Assembly (NCBI RefSeq): GCF_000701365.1
Contig: NZ_JNIK01000015.1
Location: 1-64,000, forward strand
Length of the DNA stretch: 64,000 bases
Direction of reading: 5' to 3'
DNA from: Blastococcus sp. URHD0036
GTDB taxonomy: Bacteria > Actinomycetota > Actinomycetes > Mycobacteriales > Geodermatophilaceae
In this document: positions 33,071-41,188 of the stretch, piece after piece
Numbering within the stretch: the first letter of the stretch is position 1
Layout of the letters: every line of letters starts with the position of its first letter
Made by a program: the position numbers and the translations under genes
Notes under the pieces: generated by a model
What the model was told of the DNA's origin: nothing
Databases searched by the model: none
Seen by the model: the letters and a program-made list of their open reading frames with translations, nothing else

Positions 33071-34110
33071 GGCCGGCTCCCGGCGTCCGCGGTGCCGGCG
33101 GGCGCGGGTGTCCCGCGGGCCGTGCTGCGCCAGGCGCTCGGACTGCTGCCGAAGTGCTGGGCGAACCACCGGGAGAAGGCGCTGGGCGCCTCGAACCCGA
33201 GCAGCTGCGAGATCTCGGTCAGCGACCGCCGGCCGTTCTCCAGGTGGCGGACGGCGGTGTGCGCCCGCACGGAGTCGACGACCGCGGAGTAGCTGCAGTC
33301 CTCCTCGGCGAGCCGGCGCTGGAGCTCGCGCGGGGGGAGTCCGAGCTGCCGGGCCACCTCCTGCACGGAGCACCGCCCGAGGGGGAGGAGCAGCTCGACG
33401 GCCTCCGTCGTCCGGGCGGCGGCGGTCCCGGCTCCCGAGGAGGCGATCTCGCGCAGGAACATCCGGGTGTAGGGACGCAGGGACGGGTCGGAGGTGATCA
33501 CGGGGCTCTCCAGCTGAGGGGTCGGGAAGGCGAGCGCGGTCGACTCCGCCGCGAACCGCACCCGCGGCCCGCACAGCAGCCGGTACGGGCCGGGGTCGCC
33601 GGGCGGTCCGTGGGTGAAGGAGACGGAGCCCGGGAGCCACCGGGCGCCCACGAGGGCGCGGACGTGCGCCAGCACCGACCCGAGGACGAGGTCGGTCAGC
33701 TGGGTCGTGGGAGCCGGCTCGCCGAGGTCGAGCCACAGGTCGAGCCTCGTCAGGTCCCGGCGGACGGCCAGGCGCATGTGCACGGACTCGTCGTAGCTCG
33801 GGGCGTAGCGGATCAGCAGCCGCAGCGCCGCGCCGAGGGTGGGCTCGTCGCGGAGCACCACGCTCAGCGGACCCAGCATGCCGAGCTGCCGGACGGCGCC
33901 CAGGCGCAGGCCGAACTCCGCGCAGCCGGACCGCTGTGCGGACAGCTCGAGCAACCGCGCGGCGGCGGCGGCGGGGATCCACCGGCCGGGGGCGCCGACG
34001 TCGGCGGGGTCCAGGCCGGCCTCCGCCGCGAGACGGTCCGGGTCCAGTCCCACGGACGCGGACAGCTGCGGGTAGCCGGTGAGCGCGGTCGCCCGGATGC
34101 GGGGTCGCAT
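33067..34110 (-). CDS. AraC-family transcriptional regulator
   Basis: The 347-residue protein has an N-terminal Arabinose_bd-type sensor domain (about 20-205, with RWIPAAAAARLLELSAQRSG) and a C-terminal AraC double helix-turn-helix (about 250-335) with SVQEVARQLGLPPRELQRRL and SLTEISQLLGFEAPSAFSRW. This arrangement is that of OruR/ArgR-like AraC regulators. AGGAGG precedes ATG 34110. It is cotranscribed with the lipid kinase, which could be its target or partner; the ligand is unknown. Confidence 0.88.
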   Translation of the reverse strand: MRPRIRATALTGYPQLSASVGLDPDRLAAEAGLDPADVGAPGRWIPAAAAARLLELSAQRSGCAEFGLRLGAVRQLGMLGPLSVVLRDEPTLGAALRLLIRYAPSYDESVHMRLAVRRDLTRLDLWLDLGEPAPTTQLTDLVLGSVLAHVRALVGARWLPGSVSFTHGPPGDPGPYRLLCGPRVRFAAESTALAFPTPQLESPVITSDPSLRPYTRMFLREIASSGAGTAAARTTEAVELLLPLGRCSVQEVARQLGLPPRELQRRLAEEDCSYSAVVDSVRAHTAVRHLENGRRSLTEISQLLGFEAPSAFSRWFAQHFGSSPSAWRSTARGTPAPAGTADAGSRP

Positions 34111-34190
34111 GGGGGGTGCCTCCTCTGCTCGACGGCGGGGGCGACCGTCCTCGCGGCCACCGCACCGCACCCCGTGCACTGCGCGTCGCA

Positions 34191-34724
34191 TCAGGTCAGC
34201 GAGGGCACCCGGCCGGCGACCGCCCGGACCAGGTCGTGGCCCAGGTCGTCCTCCAGCCCCGCCCACGACGTCCCGGTCGCGATGGCCTCGCCGGCGTGGG
34301 ACAGCAGCGGCAGCACCTCGTCGGGCCTGCGGTTGAGCACGACGACGACGAGGCCGACGGCGCTGTCGTCGAGCAGCAGCGCCGCCGACACGAGCTCGGT
34401 CACGTCGATGTGCCGGCGGAAGTGGCCGATGAACGCCTCCTGCCCGTCGCGGTCGCCGATCACCGGCGACCCGGGACCGATGCGGGGCAGGAGGACCGAC
34501 AGCGCGGCGCCGAGCACGGCGTCGCCCCACGCCAGCGCTCCGGCGGTGTTGTCGGTGCGCTCGATCCGGGAGGTGCCCGCGCGGTCCTGCAGCACGATCG
34601 CCAGGCAGGTGTGGGAGAAGGGCGGCTCGCCGCGGGCGCGCCACACCGCGTCGTAGTCCGCCTCCGCCCGGGCCGGGCTGCGGTAGCCCGCGACGGCGAG
34701 GGTGATCGGGGCGCTGACGTCCAT
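34191..34724 (-). CDS. DUF1269/DUF6325-related small protein
   Basis: The 177-residue protein starts MDVSAPITLAVAGYRSPARA and contains DYDAVWRARGEPPFSHTCLA, LGAALSVLLPRIGPGSPVIG and LVSAALLLDDSAVGLVVVVL. The order of a beta strand, a hydrophobic glycine-rich middle and a C-terminal helix resembles the DUF1269/DUF6325 group, but the match is weak. AGGAGG precedes the ATG. Its predicted promoter uses the palindrome at 34807 with the -10 TAGCGT. The function is unknown. Confidence 0.75.
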   Translation of the reverse strand: MDVSAPITLAVAGYRSPARAEADYDAVWRARGEPPFSHTCLAIVLQDRAGTSRIERTDNTAGALAWGDAVLGAALSVLLPRIGPGSPVIGDRDGQEAFIGHFRRHIDVTELVSAALLLDDSAVGLVVVVLNRRPDEVLPLLSHAGEAIATGTSWAGLEDDLGHDLVRAVAGRVPSLT

Positions 34725-34806
34725 CGGTCGGGCCTCCTGGCGACGAGCGGGCGGGTCCTGCGGAGGGGCTCGCGGCGGACGCTAGGCGGTTCCGGGGGCG
34801 CCGCCC

Positions 34807-34823
34807 TCACCCCTTCCGCATGG
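34807..34823 (-). promoter_or_regulatory. Shared palindromic operator (TCACCC-CTTCC-GCATGG)
   Basis: The right arm has two mismatches to consensus. The minus -10 TAGCGT (34779-34784) lies 22 bases away and points to the gene at 34191. The -10 and spacing support the site despite the weak arm. Confidence 0.55.
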
Positions 34824-34847
34824 TCGCCGGGCCCCCGTCGGCCCCGG

Positions 34848-36845
34848 TCAGTCCACGGCGCCGGGGACGACGGCGAACAGCTTCTCCCGCACGCTCTCCC
34901 GCACCCGGAGCGTCTCCTCGATGCGGGTCAGCTGCTCCGGCGTCGCCGGCAGCCCGATCACCTCGGAGAGGAAGCGGGGGAGGTCCGCGCGGTAGTCGTG
35001 CTGGAACGCCCCGAAGGGGCCGGCGACCTGGGCGTTCTTCATGTCGATCAGGCCCTGGAAGAACGAGGTCACCGGCCGCCACCGCATCGCCGGCGGGATG
35101 CCGCGCGGGCTGCTGCCGGCCGGGCCCGGCTCGTGGCGCGGCCGGGAGGGGCCCAGCCAGTCCGGCGGGTACCACAGCAGGTCGGGCCCGAACTTCGTCA
35201 CGCCGTCGTTGTCGTGGCTCAGCAGCACGAACCGCGGCGTGCTGCCGCGGGCAGCGACGACGTCGGCGAGCTGGGCGGAGTCGTTGACGACGGCGACGGC
35301 GTCCCGCTCGACGTCGAGCCGGTCGCTGCCGGTGACCTGGCGCATCCAGCCGCTCCCGTGCGGCGTACCGATCCACAGCGCCCGGTCGATGCCCATCGCG
35401 TCGAGGCCGAGCGTGCCCCAGTGCAGGAACACGTCCTGGCTGGTGTGCGCGCCGAGGCTCTCGCCGAAGACCGCCACCCGCGGGCGTGGCCCGGGCCGGT
35501 CGCGGAGCTCCCGCAGGACGCGCAGCCACAGCATGCGGTTCTGCTCGCGGGCGCCCCGGACCATGCCCAGCGACAGCGGCGACGGCCGTTTCGAGTACTG
35601 CAGCGCCACCGTCGCGACGTCGCCGAGGGCGAGGTACTGCAGGGCGGCGGTGGCGACGTAGTTCACGTACCCGGTGCCCGTCGGCGAGACGAGCACGAGC
35701 AGCGACCGGTCCAGGGCGCCGGTCCGCTCCAGCTCGGCGAGCGCGAGCTCCACCCGCTCGCGCGGCGTCGCTCCGTTGTCCAGCCCGACGTAGACCTGTA
35801 CCGGCTCGGCCCGCGCCGGCTCGCCCATGACCGTCTCGATCGACAGGTCCGGGACACCGGGCGGGGGGTCGGCCAGCGGCCGCGCGCGGACGACCGCCAG
35901 GGCGTGCAACCGGCCGTCGCGGCCCATCCCGTCCCAGGAGACGAGGCTGCCCGGGCCGCCGCTGACCGTCGGTGGCACCCACCGCTGCGCCTCGTCCGCC
36001 TCGAAGACGGCGACCTCGGCCGACGTGGTGGCCTCGATCTTCCGCATCGCCCGCTGCCACACCCAGGCGGCCCCGGCCTCCAGCGCGGCGAGGGCGCCGG
36101 CGTGGCCCACCAGCCGCCAGAACGGGACCGACCCGGGCAGCACCGCCGCCAGCCGGCGGGCGGCGAGGCCCGCGAGCGCGTGCTCGCCGTAGGCGACGGC
36201 GGCCAGCCCCCCGACCACGCCGACCGCGACGCCGACCGAGCCCAGCCGCGGCGCCGCCGGGGTGGCACCGTCCGCACTCCCGTCCCCCCCGGCGTCGGCC
36301 TCCCGGCCGGCCCGCACCCGGTCCAGCACGTAGGCCACGCCGAGGCCGACCGGCACGGCCAGCGGGACGGCGGCCAGGCGCCCGCCGAACCGCAGGCGGT
36401 CGTCCAGGGCCTCCGCGCCCCGCTGCGCCGCGCCCAGCACCGCACCGTTGAGCCCGGTCGCCCCGAGCCGCCACGCGGCCTGCCGGAGGAGCCCGCGGAC
36501 GGGGTCGTCGGCCCGCGGCGGCAGCAGGCGCAGCGCCGCGAGCCCGAGCGGAACGGCCGCCGCGTCGACGGCGAGGGTGCGCACCACCGACCGCGAGGCC
36601 GTCCCCGCGGTGAGGAACCGCGCCGTCCCCTCCAGCACCTCCTGCGCGCCGACGGACAGCAGGTAGTGCAGGCCGGTGGTCAGCCCGGTCACCAGCCCCT
36701 GGTCCACCGCGCTGCGCGCGGAGAGGGAGGGGGCGAAGGTCCCGGGCGCCGTCGCGGCGGCCACCACCAGCCCGACGTCGGGCGCCCGGCTGGGGGGCGG
36801 CGCCCCGGGATCGCGGCGGGTCCGTCCGGACAGCTGTCTCCGCAT
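34848..36845 (-). CDS. Abhydrolase_9-family membrane alpha/beta-hydrolase (copy A)
   Basis: The 665-residue protein has several hydrophobic helices in its N-terminal half (about residues 30-270) and a C-terminal alpha/beta-hydrolase-like domain with VFGESLGAHTSQDVFLHWGT near 500, where Ser in GESLG is the likely nucleophile. The segment QVYVGLDNGATPRERVELAL and ALWIGTPHGSGW are shared with the divergent paralogue at 36954. Length and layout match the actinobacterial Abhydrolase_9 (DUF2319) family. The start was set at 36845 because the ATG at 36854 overlaps the predicted -10 (CACGAT, 36853-36858). The mRNA is probably leaderless. The substrate is unknown. Confidence 0.83.
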   Translation of the reverse strand: MRRQLSGRTRRDPGAPPPSRAPDVGLVVAAATAPGTFAPSLSARSAVDQGLVTGLTTGLHYLLSVGAQEVLEGTARFLTAGTASRSVVRTLAVDAAAVPLGLAALRLLPPRADDPVRGLLRQAAWRLGATGLNGAVLGAAQRGAEALDDRLRFGGRLAAVPLAVPVGLGVAYVLDRVRAGREADAGGDGSADGATPAAPRLGSVGVAVGVVGGLAAVAYGEHALAGLAARRLAAVLPGSVPFWRLVGHAGALAALEAGAAWVWQRAMRKIEATTSAEVAVFEADEAQRWVPPTVSGGPGSLVSWDGMGRDGRLHALAVVRARPLADPPPGVPDLSIETVMGEPARAEPVQVYVGLDNGATPRERVELALAELERTGALDRSLLVLVSPTGTGYVNYVATAALQYLALGDVATVALQYSKRPSPLSLGMVRGAREQNRMLWLRVLRELRDRPGPRPRVAVFGESLGAHTSQDVFLHWGTLGLDAMGIDRALWIGTPHGSGWMRQVTGSDRLDVERDAVAVVNDSAQLADVVAARGSTPRFVLLSHDNDGVTKFGPDLLWYPPDWLGPSRPRHEPGPAGSSPRGIPPAMRWRPVTSFFQGLIDMKNAQVAGPFGAFQHDYRADLPRFLSEVIGLPATPEQLTRIEETLRVRESVREKLFAVVPGAVD

Positions 36846-36880
36846 GGCCCGCATCGTGGAGCGCGCACAGGCGGCGCGGC

Positions 36881-36897
36881 TCATCCCGCCGAGGGGA
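36881..36897. promoter_or_regulatory. Shared palindromic operator, divergent (TCATCC-CGCCG-AGGGGA)
   Basis: The right arm is degenerate. The minus -10 CACGAT (36853-36858) and the plus -10 TAGCGT (36921-36926) lie 22 and 23 bases away. It sits between the two Abhydrolase_9 paralogues. Confidence 0.65.
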
Positions 36898-36953
36898 GTC
36901 CGGGGGGTGCGGAGGACTCCTAGCGTCCGGGGGACCGACGAGCGGAGCTGGGC

Positions 36954-38687
36954 ATGACCACGGAGTCGACGGTGACCTCCACGGCGGCGGACCCCGCTCC
37001 CGAGGAGGCCGCGCCCGCGCCACCCCCCGAGGCGCCGAGTCCGCCCCGCCGGGGGTGGACGCGCTGGCTGCCGCGCTACACCTGGAGCGGCACGGTCGGC
37101 GCGCTGCTCTTCGGGTGCAGCGCGCTGACGCCGTCCCTGCTCCCGCGAGGCTGGCTGCTCCAGGGGCTGGTCACCGGCATCACCGCGGCCATGGGCTACG
37201 GCATCGGGGTGGCGATCGCCTGGTTCGTCGGCGAGGTCACCGAGGGCCGCATGTCCGCCGGGTTCCGCCGCCGCGCCTGGCAGGTCCTCGCCGTCGCCGG
37301 CCCGGTCCTCGCGGTCGTGATGCTGGTCCTCGGCGCGCGCTGGCAGCGGCAGATCCACGAGCTGATGGGCCTGGAGCCCCCGGCGGGCTTCTCCTCCGTC
37401 GGCGTCGTAGTGGTCGCGGTGCTGTTCTTCGCAGCCCTCGTGGGGATCGGCCGGGGTGTCCGCTGGCTGGGCCGCGGGCTCGTCCGGCTCCTCGGCCGGT
37501 TCCTGCCCAAGCGCGTCGCCCGGCCGCTCGGTGCGCTCGCGGTGACCGTGCTCGTGCTGTTCGTGCTCAACGGCGTGCTCTTCCAGGGGCTGGTCGACGC
37601 GGCCAACTCGGCGTTCAGCCTCAAGGACGACGGCACCGAGAACGGCGCCGTCGAGCCGACCGCGTCCGAGCGTTCGGGGAGCCCCGACTCCCTCGTGCCG
37701 TGGGACGAGCTCGGCCTCCAGGGGCGGAACTTCGTCGGCAAGGGCCCGACCCCGGAGGAGCTGACCGAGTTCTCCGGCCGGCCGGCGCTGCAGCCGGTCC
37801 GGGCCTACGCCGGCCTCGCCTCGGGAGGGGACGACGCCCGGGAGCGCGCGGACCTGGCGGTGCGCGACCTGCAGCGGGCCGGCGGCTTCGACCGGGCGGT
37901 CCTCGTGGTGGTGACGACCACGGGGACCGGCTGGGTGGACCCCGCGGCCAGCGACTCCCTCGAGTACGAGTTCAACGGCGACACCGCCATGGTGGCGATG
38001 CAGTACTCCTACCTGCCCAGCTGGCTGTCGTTCCTCGTCGACCAGGCGAAGGCACGTGACGCCGGCCGGGCGCTGTTCGACGCGGTGTACGGCGTGTGGT
38101 CCCAGCTACCGCCCGACGACCGGCCGCAGCTGTACGTCTTCGGGGAGAGCCTGGGCACCTTCGGTGGGGAGGCGGCCTTCAGCGGCCTGGCCGACATCGC
38201 GAACCGCACCAGCGGCGTCCTCTGGGCCGGCCCGCCGAACTTCAACGAGCTGTGGCGCACCATCGTCGCCGACCGCGACGAGGGCACGCCCGAGTGGCTG
38301 CCGGTCTACGAGGACGGGCAGACCGTCCGCTTCGCCGACGAGGCCGCCGACCTGCAGGCCCCGCCGGGTCCCTGGGTGGCGCCGCGGGTCGTCTACCTGC
38401 AGAACGCGTCGGACCCGATCGTGTGGTGGTCGCCGCAGCTGGCCCTGCACCACCCCGACTGGCTGCGCGGCGAGCGGGGCCCCGACGTCTCGCCCGACAT
38501 GGTGTGGATCCCGCTCGTGACCTTCTGGCAGGTCACCGCGGACCTGGTGTTCGCCGTCGACGTCCCCGACGGGCACGGGCACCGGTACGAGGCGGACTAC
38601 GTCGACGGCTGGGCCGAGGTCGCGCAGCCGCCGGACTGGACCGCGGCCGACACCGAGCGGCTGCGGCAGCTCATCACCGACCGCTGA
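36954..38687 (+). CDS. Abhydrolase_9-family membrane alpha/beta-hydrolase (copy B)
   Basis: This 577-residue protein has helices in residues 45-215 and a C-terminal hydrolase domain with YVFGESLGTFGGEAAFSGLA, where GESLG supplies the likely nucleophile Ser. Shared family segments include LPSWLSFLVDQAK, WVDPAASDSLEYEFNGDTAM and DPIVWWSPQLALHHPDWLRG. It is a shorter divergent relative of the gene at 34848 and is read away from it. GGAGC precedes ATG 36954. The CPBP protease gene begins one base after its stop, so they are probably cotranscribed. Confidence 0.85.
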   Translation: MTTESTVTSTAADPAPEEAAPAPPPEAPSPPRRGWTRWLPRYTWSGTVGALLFGCSALTPSLLPRGWLLQGLVTGITAAMGYGIGVAIAWFVGEVTEGRMSAGFRRRAWQVLAVAGPVLAVVMLVLGARWQRQIHELMGLEPPAGFSSVGVVVVAVLFFAALVGIGRGVRWLGRGLVRLLGRFLPKRVARPLGALAVTVLVLFVLNGVLFQGLVDAANSAFSLKDDGTENGAVEPTASERSGSPDSLVPWDELGLQGRNFVGKGPTPEELTEFSGRPALQPVRAYAGLASGGDDARERADLAVRDLQRAGGFDRAVLVVVTTTGTGWVDPAASDSLEYEFNGDTAMVAMQYSYLPSWLSFLVDQAKARDAGRALFDAVYGVWSQLPPDDRPQLYVFGESLGTFGGEAAFSGLADIANRTSGVLWAGPPNFNELWRTIVADRDEGTPEWLPVYEDGQTVRFADEAADLQAPPGPWVAPRVVYLQNASDPIVWWSPQLALHHPDWLRGERGPDVSPDMVWIPLVTFWQVTADLVFAVDVPDGHGHRYEADYVDGWAEVAQPPDWTAADTERLRQLITDR

Positions 38688-38688
38688 G

Positions 38689-39369
38689 GTGACCACCTCC
38701 GCCGTCGCGCGCACCCGCTACCGGGCCTTCTCCGGAGCGGTGGTGGTCGCGCTCGCGGTCGTCAACGTCGTCGACCACGCCGTGCACCCCCCGTGGTGGG
38801 TCCGCGCGCTGGAGGGGGCGGGACTGCTCGCCGCGGCACGGCTGGCCGGCCTGAGCTGGGCGCAGCTCGGGCTGGCCCGCGACCGGCTCGGCCGGGGCGC
38901 GCGGTGGGCGCTCGGGGTCATCGGCGTCGTCGCGGGCGCCTACGTCGTCGGCGTCCTCGTCCCGCTGTCCCGGGGGGCGTTCCAGGACGAGGAGTACCAC
39001 GTGCCACTGCCCGACGCGCTGCACCTGGCATTCGTGGCCATCCCGCTCGGCACCGTGGTGCTCGAGGAGATCGCGTTCCGCTCCGTCCTCTGGGGGGCGC
39101 TCTCCCGGCACTGCCGGCCCTGGCAGGTGCTCGCCACCACCTCGGTGCTGTTCGGCTTCTGGCACCTGATCCCCGCGGTGCGCGGTCCCGGCGGCGCGCT
39201 CGCCGTCGTCGGGGTCCTGGCTCTCACGACGGCCGGCGGGCTCGTCTTCGGCGAGCTCCGGCGGCGCAGCGACAGCGTGCTCGCCAGTGCCGGGGCGCAC
39301 TGGGCCACCAACGCCCTCGGCGTGCTCTTCGGCCTGCTCGCCTGGCGCCTCTCACCCGACGGTCCCTGA
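38689..39369 (+). CDS. CPBP-family intramembrane metalloprotease
   Basis: The 226-residue membrane protein has about seven helices and the CPBP motifs in order: EEIAFR near residue 125, FGFWHL near 162 and HWATN near 205. The Glu pair and two His residues form the metal and catalytic site of the type II CAAX/ABI family. GTG 38689 starts one base after the hydrolase stop. Bacterial members act in peptide maturation, immunity or stress; the substrate is unknown. Confidence 0.88.
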   Translation: MTTSAVARTRYRAFSGAVVVALAVVNVVDHAVHPPWWVRALEGAGLLAAARLAGLSWAQLGLARDRLGRGARWALGVIGVVAGAYVVGVLVPLSRGAFQDEEYHVPLPDALHLAFVAIPLGTVVLEEIAFRSVLWGALSRHCRPWQVLATTSVLFGFWHLIPAVRGPGGALAVVGVLALTTAGGLVFGELRRRSDSVLASAGAHWATNALGVLFGLLAWRLSPDGP

Positions 39370-39502
39370 CCTCGCCGTGCTGCGCGAAAGGGCAAGGACG
39401 GGGGCCGGATCGGTAAAGCCCCGTCGGAGGAGATCTGCTTAACGTGACGGCACGGGGCCGGGGTCCGATCGGAACACCCCGGGAGGCGACCCAGGAGGGT
39501 GC

Positions 39503-39769
39503 ATGGCCGAGCCGTCCGCCGTCCCGGAGGGTCACCTGCCCCCGGGGACGGCGAACCTCGGGCCGCGCGACCTCGAGCTCCTCGCCCATCTCGCCGACGG
39601 CGCGTCCACGGCCGGCATCGCGACGGCGCTGGGCGTCTCCGGCAACACGGCGCGCACCCGCCTCCGCCGGGTGCAGCGGAAGCTCGACGTCCCCGACCGC
39701 CGCGCGGCGGTCGCGACGGCGCGGGACCGCGGGCTCCTGCGCGAGCCCGACGGGGACCCGTGCTCCTGA
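39503..39769 (+). CDS. Stand-alone LuxR-type (GerE) helix-turn-helix protein
   Basis: The 88-residue protein is little more than a GerE DNA-binding domain: LGPRDLELLAHLADGASTAG, IATALGVSGNTARTRLRRVQ and RKLDVPDRRAAVATARDRGL. It has no receiver or sensor domain, as in the short DNA-binding adaptors of NarL-type systems. CAGGAGG precedes the ATG. No shared palindrome lies upstream. It could bind the repeated palindrome, which has the size and symmetry expected for a GerE dimer, but that is inference. Confidence 0.83.
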   Translation: MAEPSAVPEGHLPPGTANLGPRDLELLAHLADGASTAGIATALGVSGNTARTRLRRVQRKLDVPDRRAAVATARDRGLLREPDGDPCS

Positions 39770-39902
39770 CCGGCGGACCGGCGAGTCCTGTTCCAGACTG
39801 TCGCCACCTCGCCAGCCGGGCGACAGAGGGCCCCCGGGTCCGTGGTGCGTCCGGCTGGCGAGGCCGGTGCCTCGCGCAGGCGGCGGTGCTCCCGGATGCG
39901 TC

Positions 39903-40271
39903 GTGCTGACCCGGCGCGCGGTGCCGACGGCCGGCCGGCCGAGGCCCTCGCCCGCCGCCGGTCCCGGCTCCTTCGTCGTGCACGTGGACCTGGGCACGGG
40001 CCGGCTCACGGCCGGCGGCCGGCTGGACGCCGGCACCGCGCACCTGCTGCGGGCCGGCATCTCGGCACTGCTCCGCAGCGACCAGCAGGTGTGGACCGTC
40101 GACGTCACGGACGTCGAGGTGGCCGACCACGCTGGCCTGCGGGTGATCGCCGGCTCCTACCGCCGGGCCGTGGAGCACCGGCGCCGGATGTCCCTGGAGG
40201 GTGCCTCTCCCGCCCTGCGGCACGCGCTGAACCGGCTGCGCCTGGACCGGCACGTGCTGCCGGGGGAGTGA
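39903..40271 (+). CDS. STAS-domain protein (anti-sigma factor antagonist type)
   Basis: The 122-residue product has a STAS fold, with FVVHVDLGTGRLTAGGRLDA, VWTVDVTDVEVADHAGLRVI and ALRHALNRLRLDRHV. In antagonists a Ser or Thr at the D-S/T-S-G-L segment is phosphorylated; here that segment reads EVADHAGLRVI, with Ala and His in place of the usual Ser/Thr. It may therefore be a non-phosphorylated STAS protein or bind a partner directly. The start codon is uncertain (GTG 39903 or 39921). The gene stands between LuxR and DUF7144 genes. Confidence 0.72.
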   Translation: MLTRRAVPTAGRPRPSPAAGPGSFVVHVDLGTGRLTAGGRLDAGTAHLLRAGISALLRSDQQVWTVDVTDVEVADHAGLRVIAGSYRRAVEHRRRMSLEGASPALRHALNRLRLDRHVLPGE

Positions 40272-40305
40272 CCGCCGCCGGGTCGCCGTCCCGGCCGGGC
40301 TCGGG

Positions 40306-40761
40306 TCAGTGCCCGCGGAGCTCGCCGCCGTGCACGGTGAGCGCGTAGATCACCAGGACGTCGACGGTGATCGCGACGACACCCCACAGGGGCAGGGCCG
40401 GCAGGTAGACGATGTTGACCAGGATGCTCAGGGCGGCCAGGGCGACCCCGACCGCGCGGGCGGCGACGTTGCCGGAGAGCACGCCGAGCCCGCTCACGAC
40501 GATGAGGACGCCGAGCAGCAGGTGCGTCCAGCCCCAGGCGGTGTCGCCGAGGTCCAGCACCAGGCCGCTGGAGGGCACCCGGTAGTAGTCGTCGTCGAAG
40601 ATCGCGACCAGACCCTGCATGGCCTGCAGCGAGCCGACCAGGATCATCATCGAGGCGGCGAAGACGGCCCAGACCGCCCAGCGCGACGTCGGGCTCTCGC
40701 TGCCGCGGAGGTGTCCCGGGCGTGGATCGCTGTGCGGGCGGGACGATGCGAGGTCGGGCAT
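40306..40761 (-). CDS. DUF7144-family four-helix membrane protein (copy 3)
   Basis: The 151-residue paralogue has four helices and the family segments QAMQGLVAIFDDDYYRV, WGWTHLLLGVLIVVSGLGVL, SGNVAARAVGV and HGGELRGH. It is the most divergent of the three copies and reads FDDDYY where the others have FDDGxY. GAGGAG precedes ATG 40761. It shares a divergent palindromic promoter with the 45-aa gene. The function is unknown. Confidence 0.82.
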   Translation of the reverse strand: MPDLASSRPHSDPRPGHLRGSESPTSRWAVWAVFAASMMILVGSLQAMQGLVAIFDDDYYRVPSSGLVLDLGDTAWGWTHLLLGVLIVVSGLGVLSGNVAARAVGVALAALSILVNIVYLPALPLWGVVAITVDVLVIYALTVHGGELRGH

Positions 40762-40836
40762 GGCGGTCTCCTCGGTCGGGTCCGGGCCGGGAACCCGGGG
40801 CTCCTGCCACGGTGCCGCTGTCGCCGCAGGTGGGCG

Positions 40837-40853
40837 TCACTCGGTACGGGTGA
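40837..40853. promoter_or_regulatory. Shared palindromic operator, divergent (TCACTC-GGTAC-GGGTGA)
   Basis: Inverted repeat with a five-base spacer. The minus -10 CACCGT (40809-40814) serves DUF7144 copy 3 and the plus -10 GACGAT (40876-40881) serves the 45-aa gene; both lie 22 bases away. Confidence 0.68.
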
Positions 40854-40914
40854 GGTGGATCGCCGGTGGGGCGCTGACGATGACGTCCGGAACGCTCCCC
40901 GTGCGAGGTGGCAC

Positions 40915-41052
40915 ATGCTCTGGGCCCTGGTGTGCATCGTGGGACTGCTGATCGAGACGTCTCTGATCGTCGTCCTCGGGCTCTCGGCCGGGAACTCCGA
41001 CGAACCGGAGCCCGAGGCCGGGGACGGCCCGGCCCTCGTGCAGCGGACCTGA
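40915..41052 (+). CDS. Small single-pass membrane protein (45 aa)
   Basis: The product starts MLWALVCIVGLLIETSLIVV, so one helix fills residues 2-24, and it ends in an acidic tail (SDEPEPEAGDGP). GAGGTG precedes the ATG at 40915, and a palindrome with its -10 (GACGAT) stands 30-80 bases upstream in the same orientation. This supports a real gene although it is short. No family is recognised. Such proteins often regulate membrane transporters; the arginine antiporter gene is next, but that link is a guess. Confidence 0.58.
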   Translation: MLWALVCIVGLLIETSLIVVLGLSAGNSDEPEPEAGDGPALVQRT

Positions 41053-41109
41053 CCCCCCGGGCCGGTTTCCGCAGCGCGACCGCCACGTCCGCGTGCCCCT
41101 GGTGCCATC

Positions 41110-41126
41110 TCATCCCGGGCGGAGGA
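41110..41126 (+). promoter_or_regulatory. Shared palindromic operator for the arginine deiminase operon (TCATCC-CGGGC-GGAGGA)
   Basis: Inverted repeat with a five-base spacer. TGCAAT (41150-41155), 23 bases on, is the predicted -10, giving a leader of roughly 25 bases to the antiporter gene. Confidence 0.72.
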
Positions 41127-41188
41127 GGCCCCCGGACGCGCGCTTCCCGTGCAATGGCGGCCAGCAGGCCCCGCGAGAGGAGCGCCGC

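Noticed and set aside
39799-39825. Short hairpin TGTCGCC/GGCGACA as a terminator after the GerE gene
   Set aside because: A seven-base stem with a 13-base loop is weak in DNA this rich in GC.
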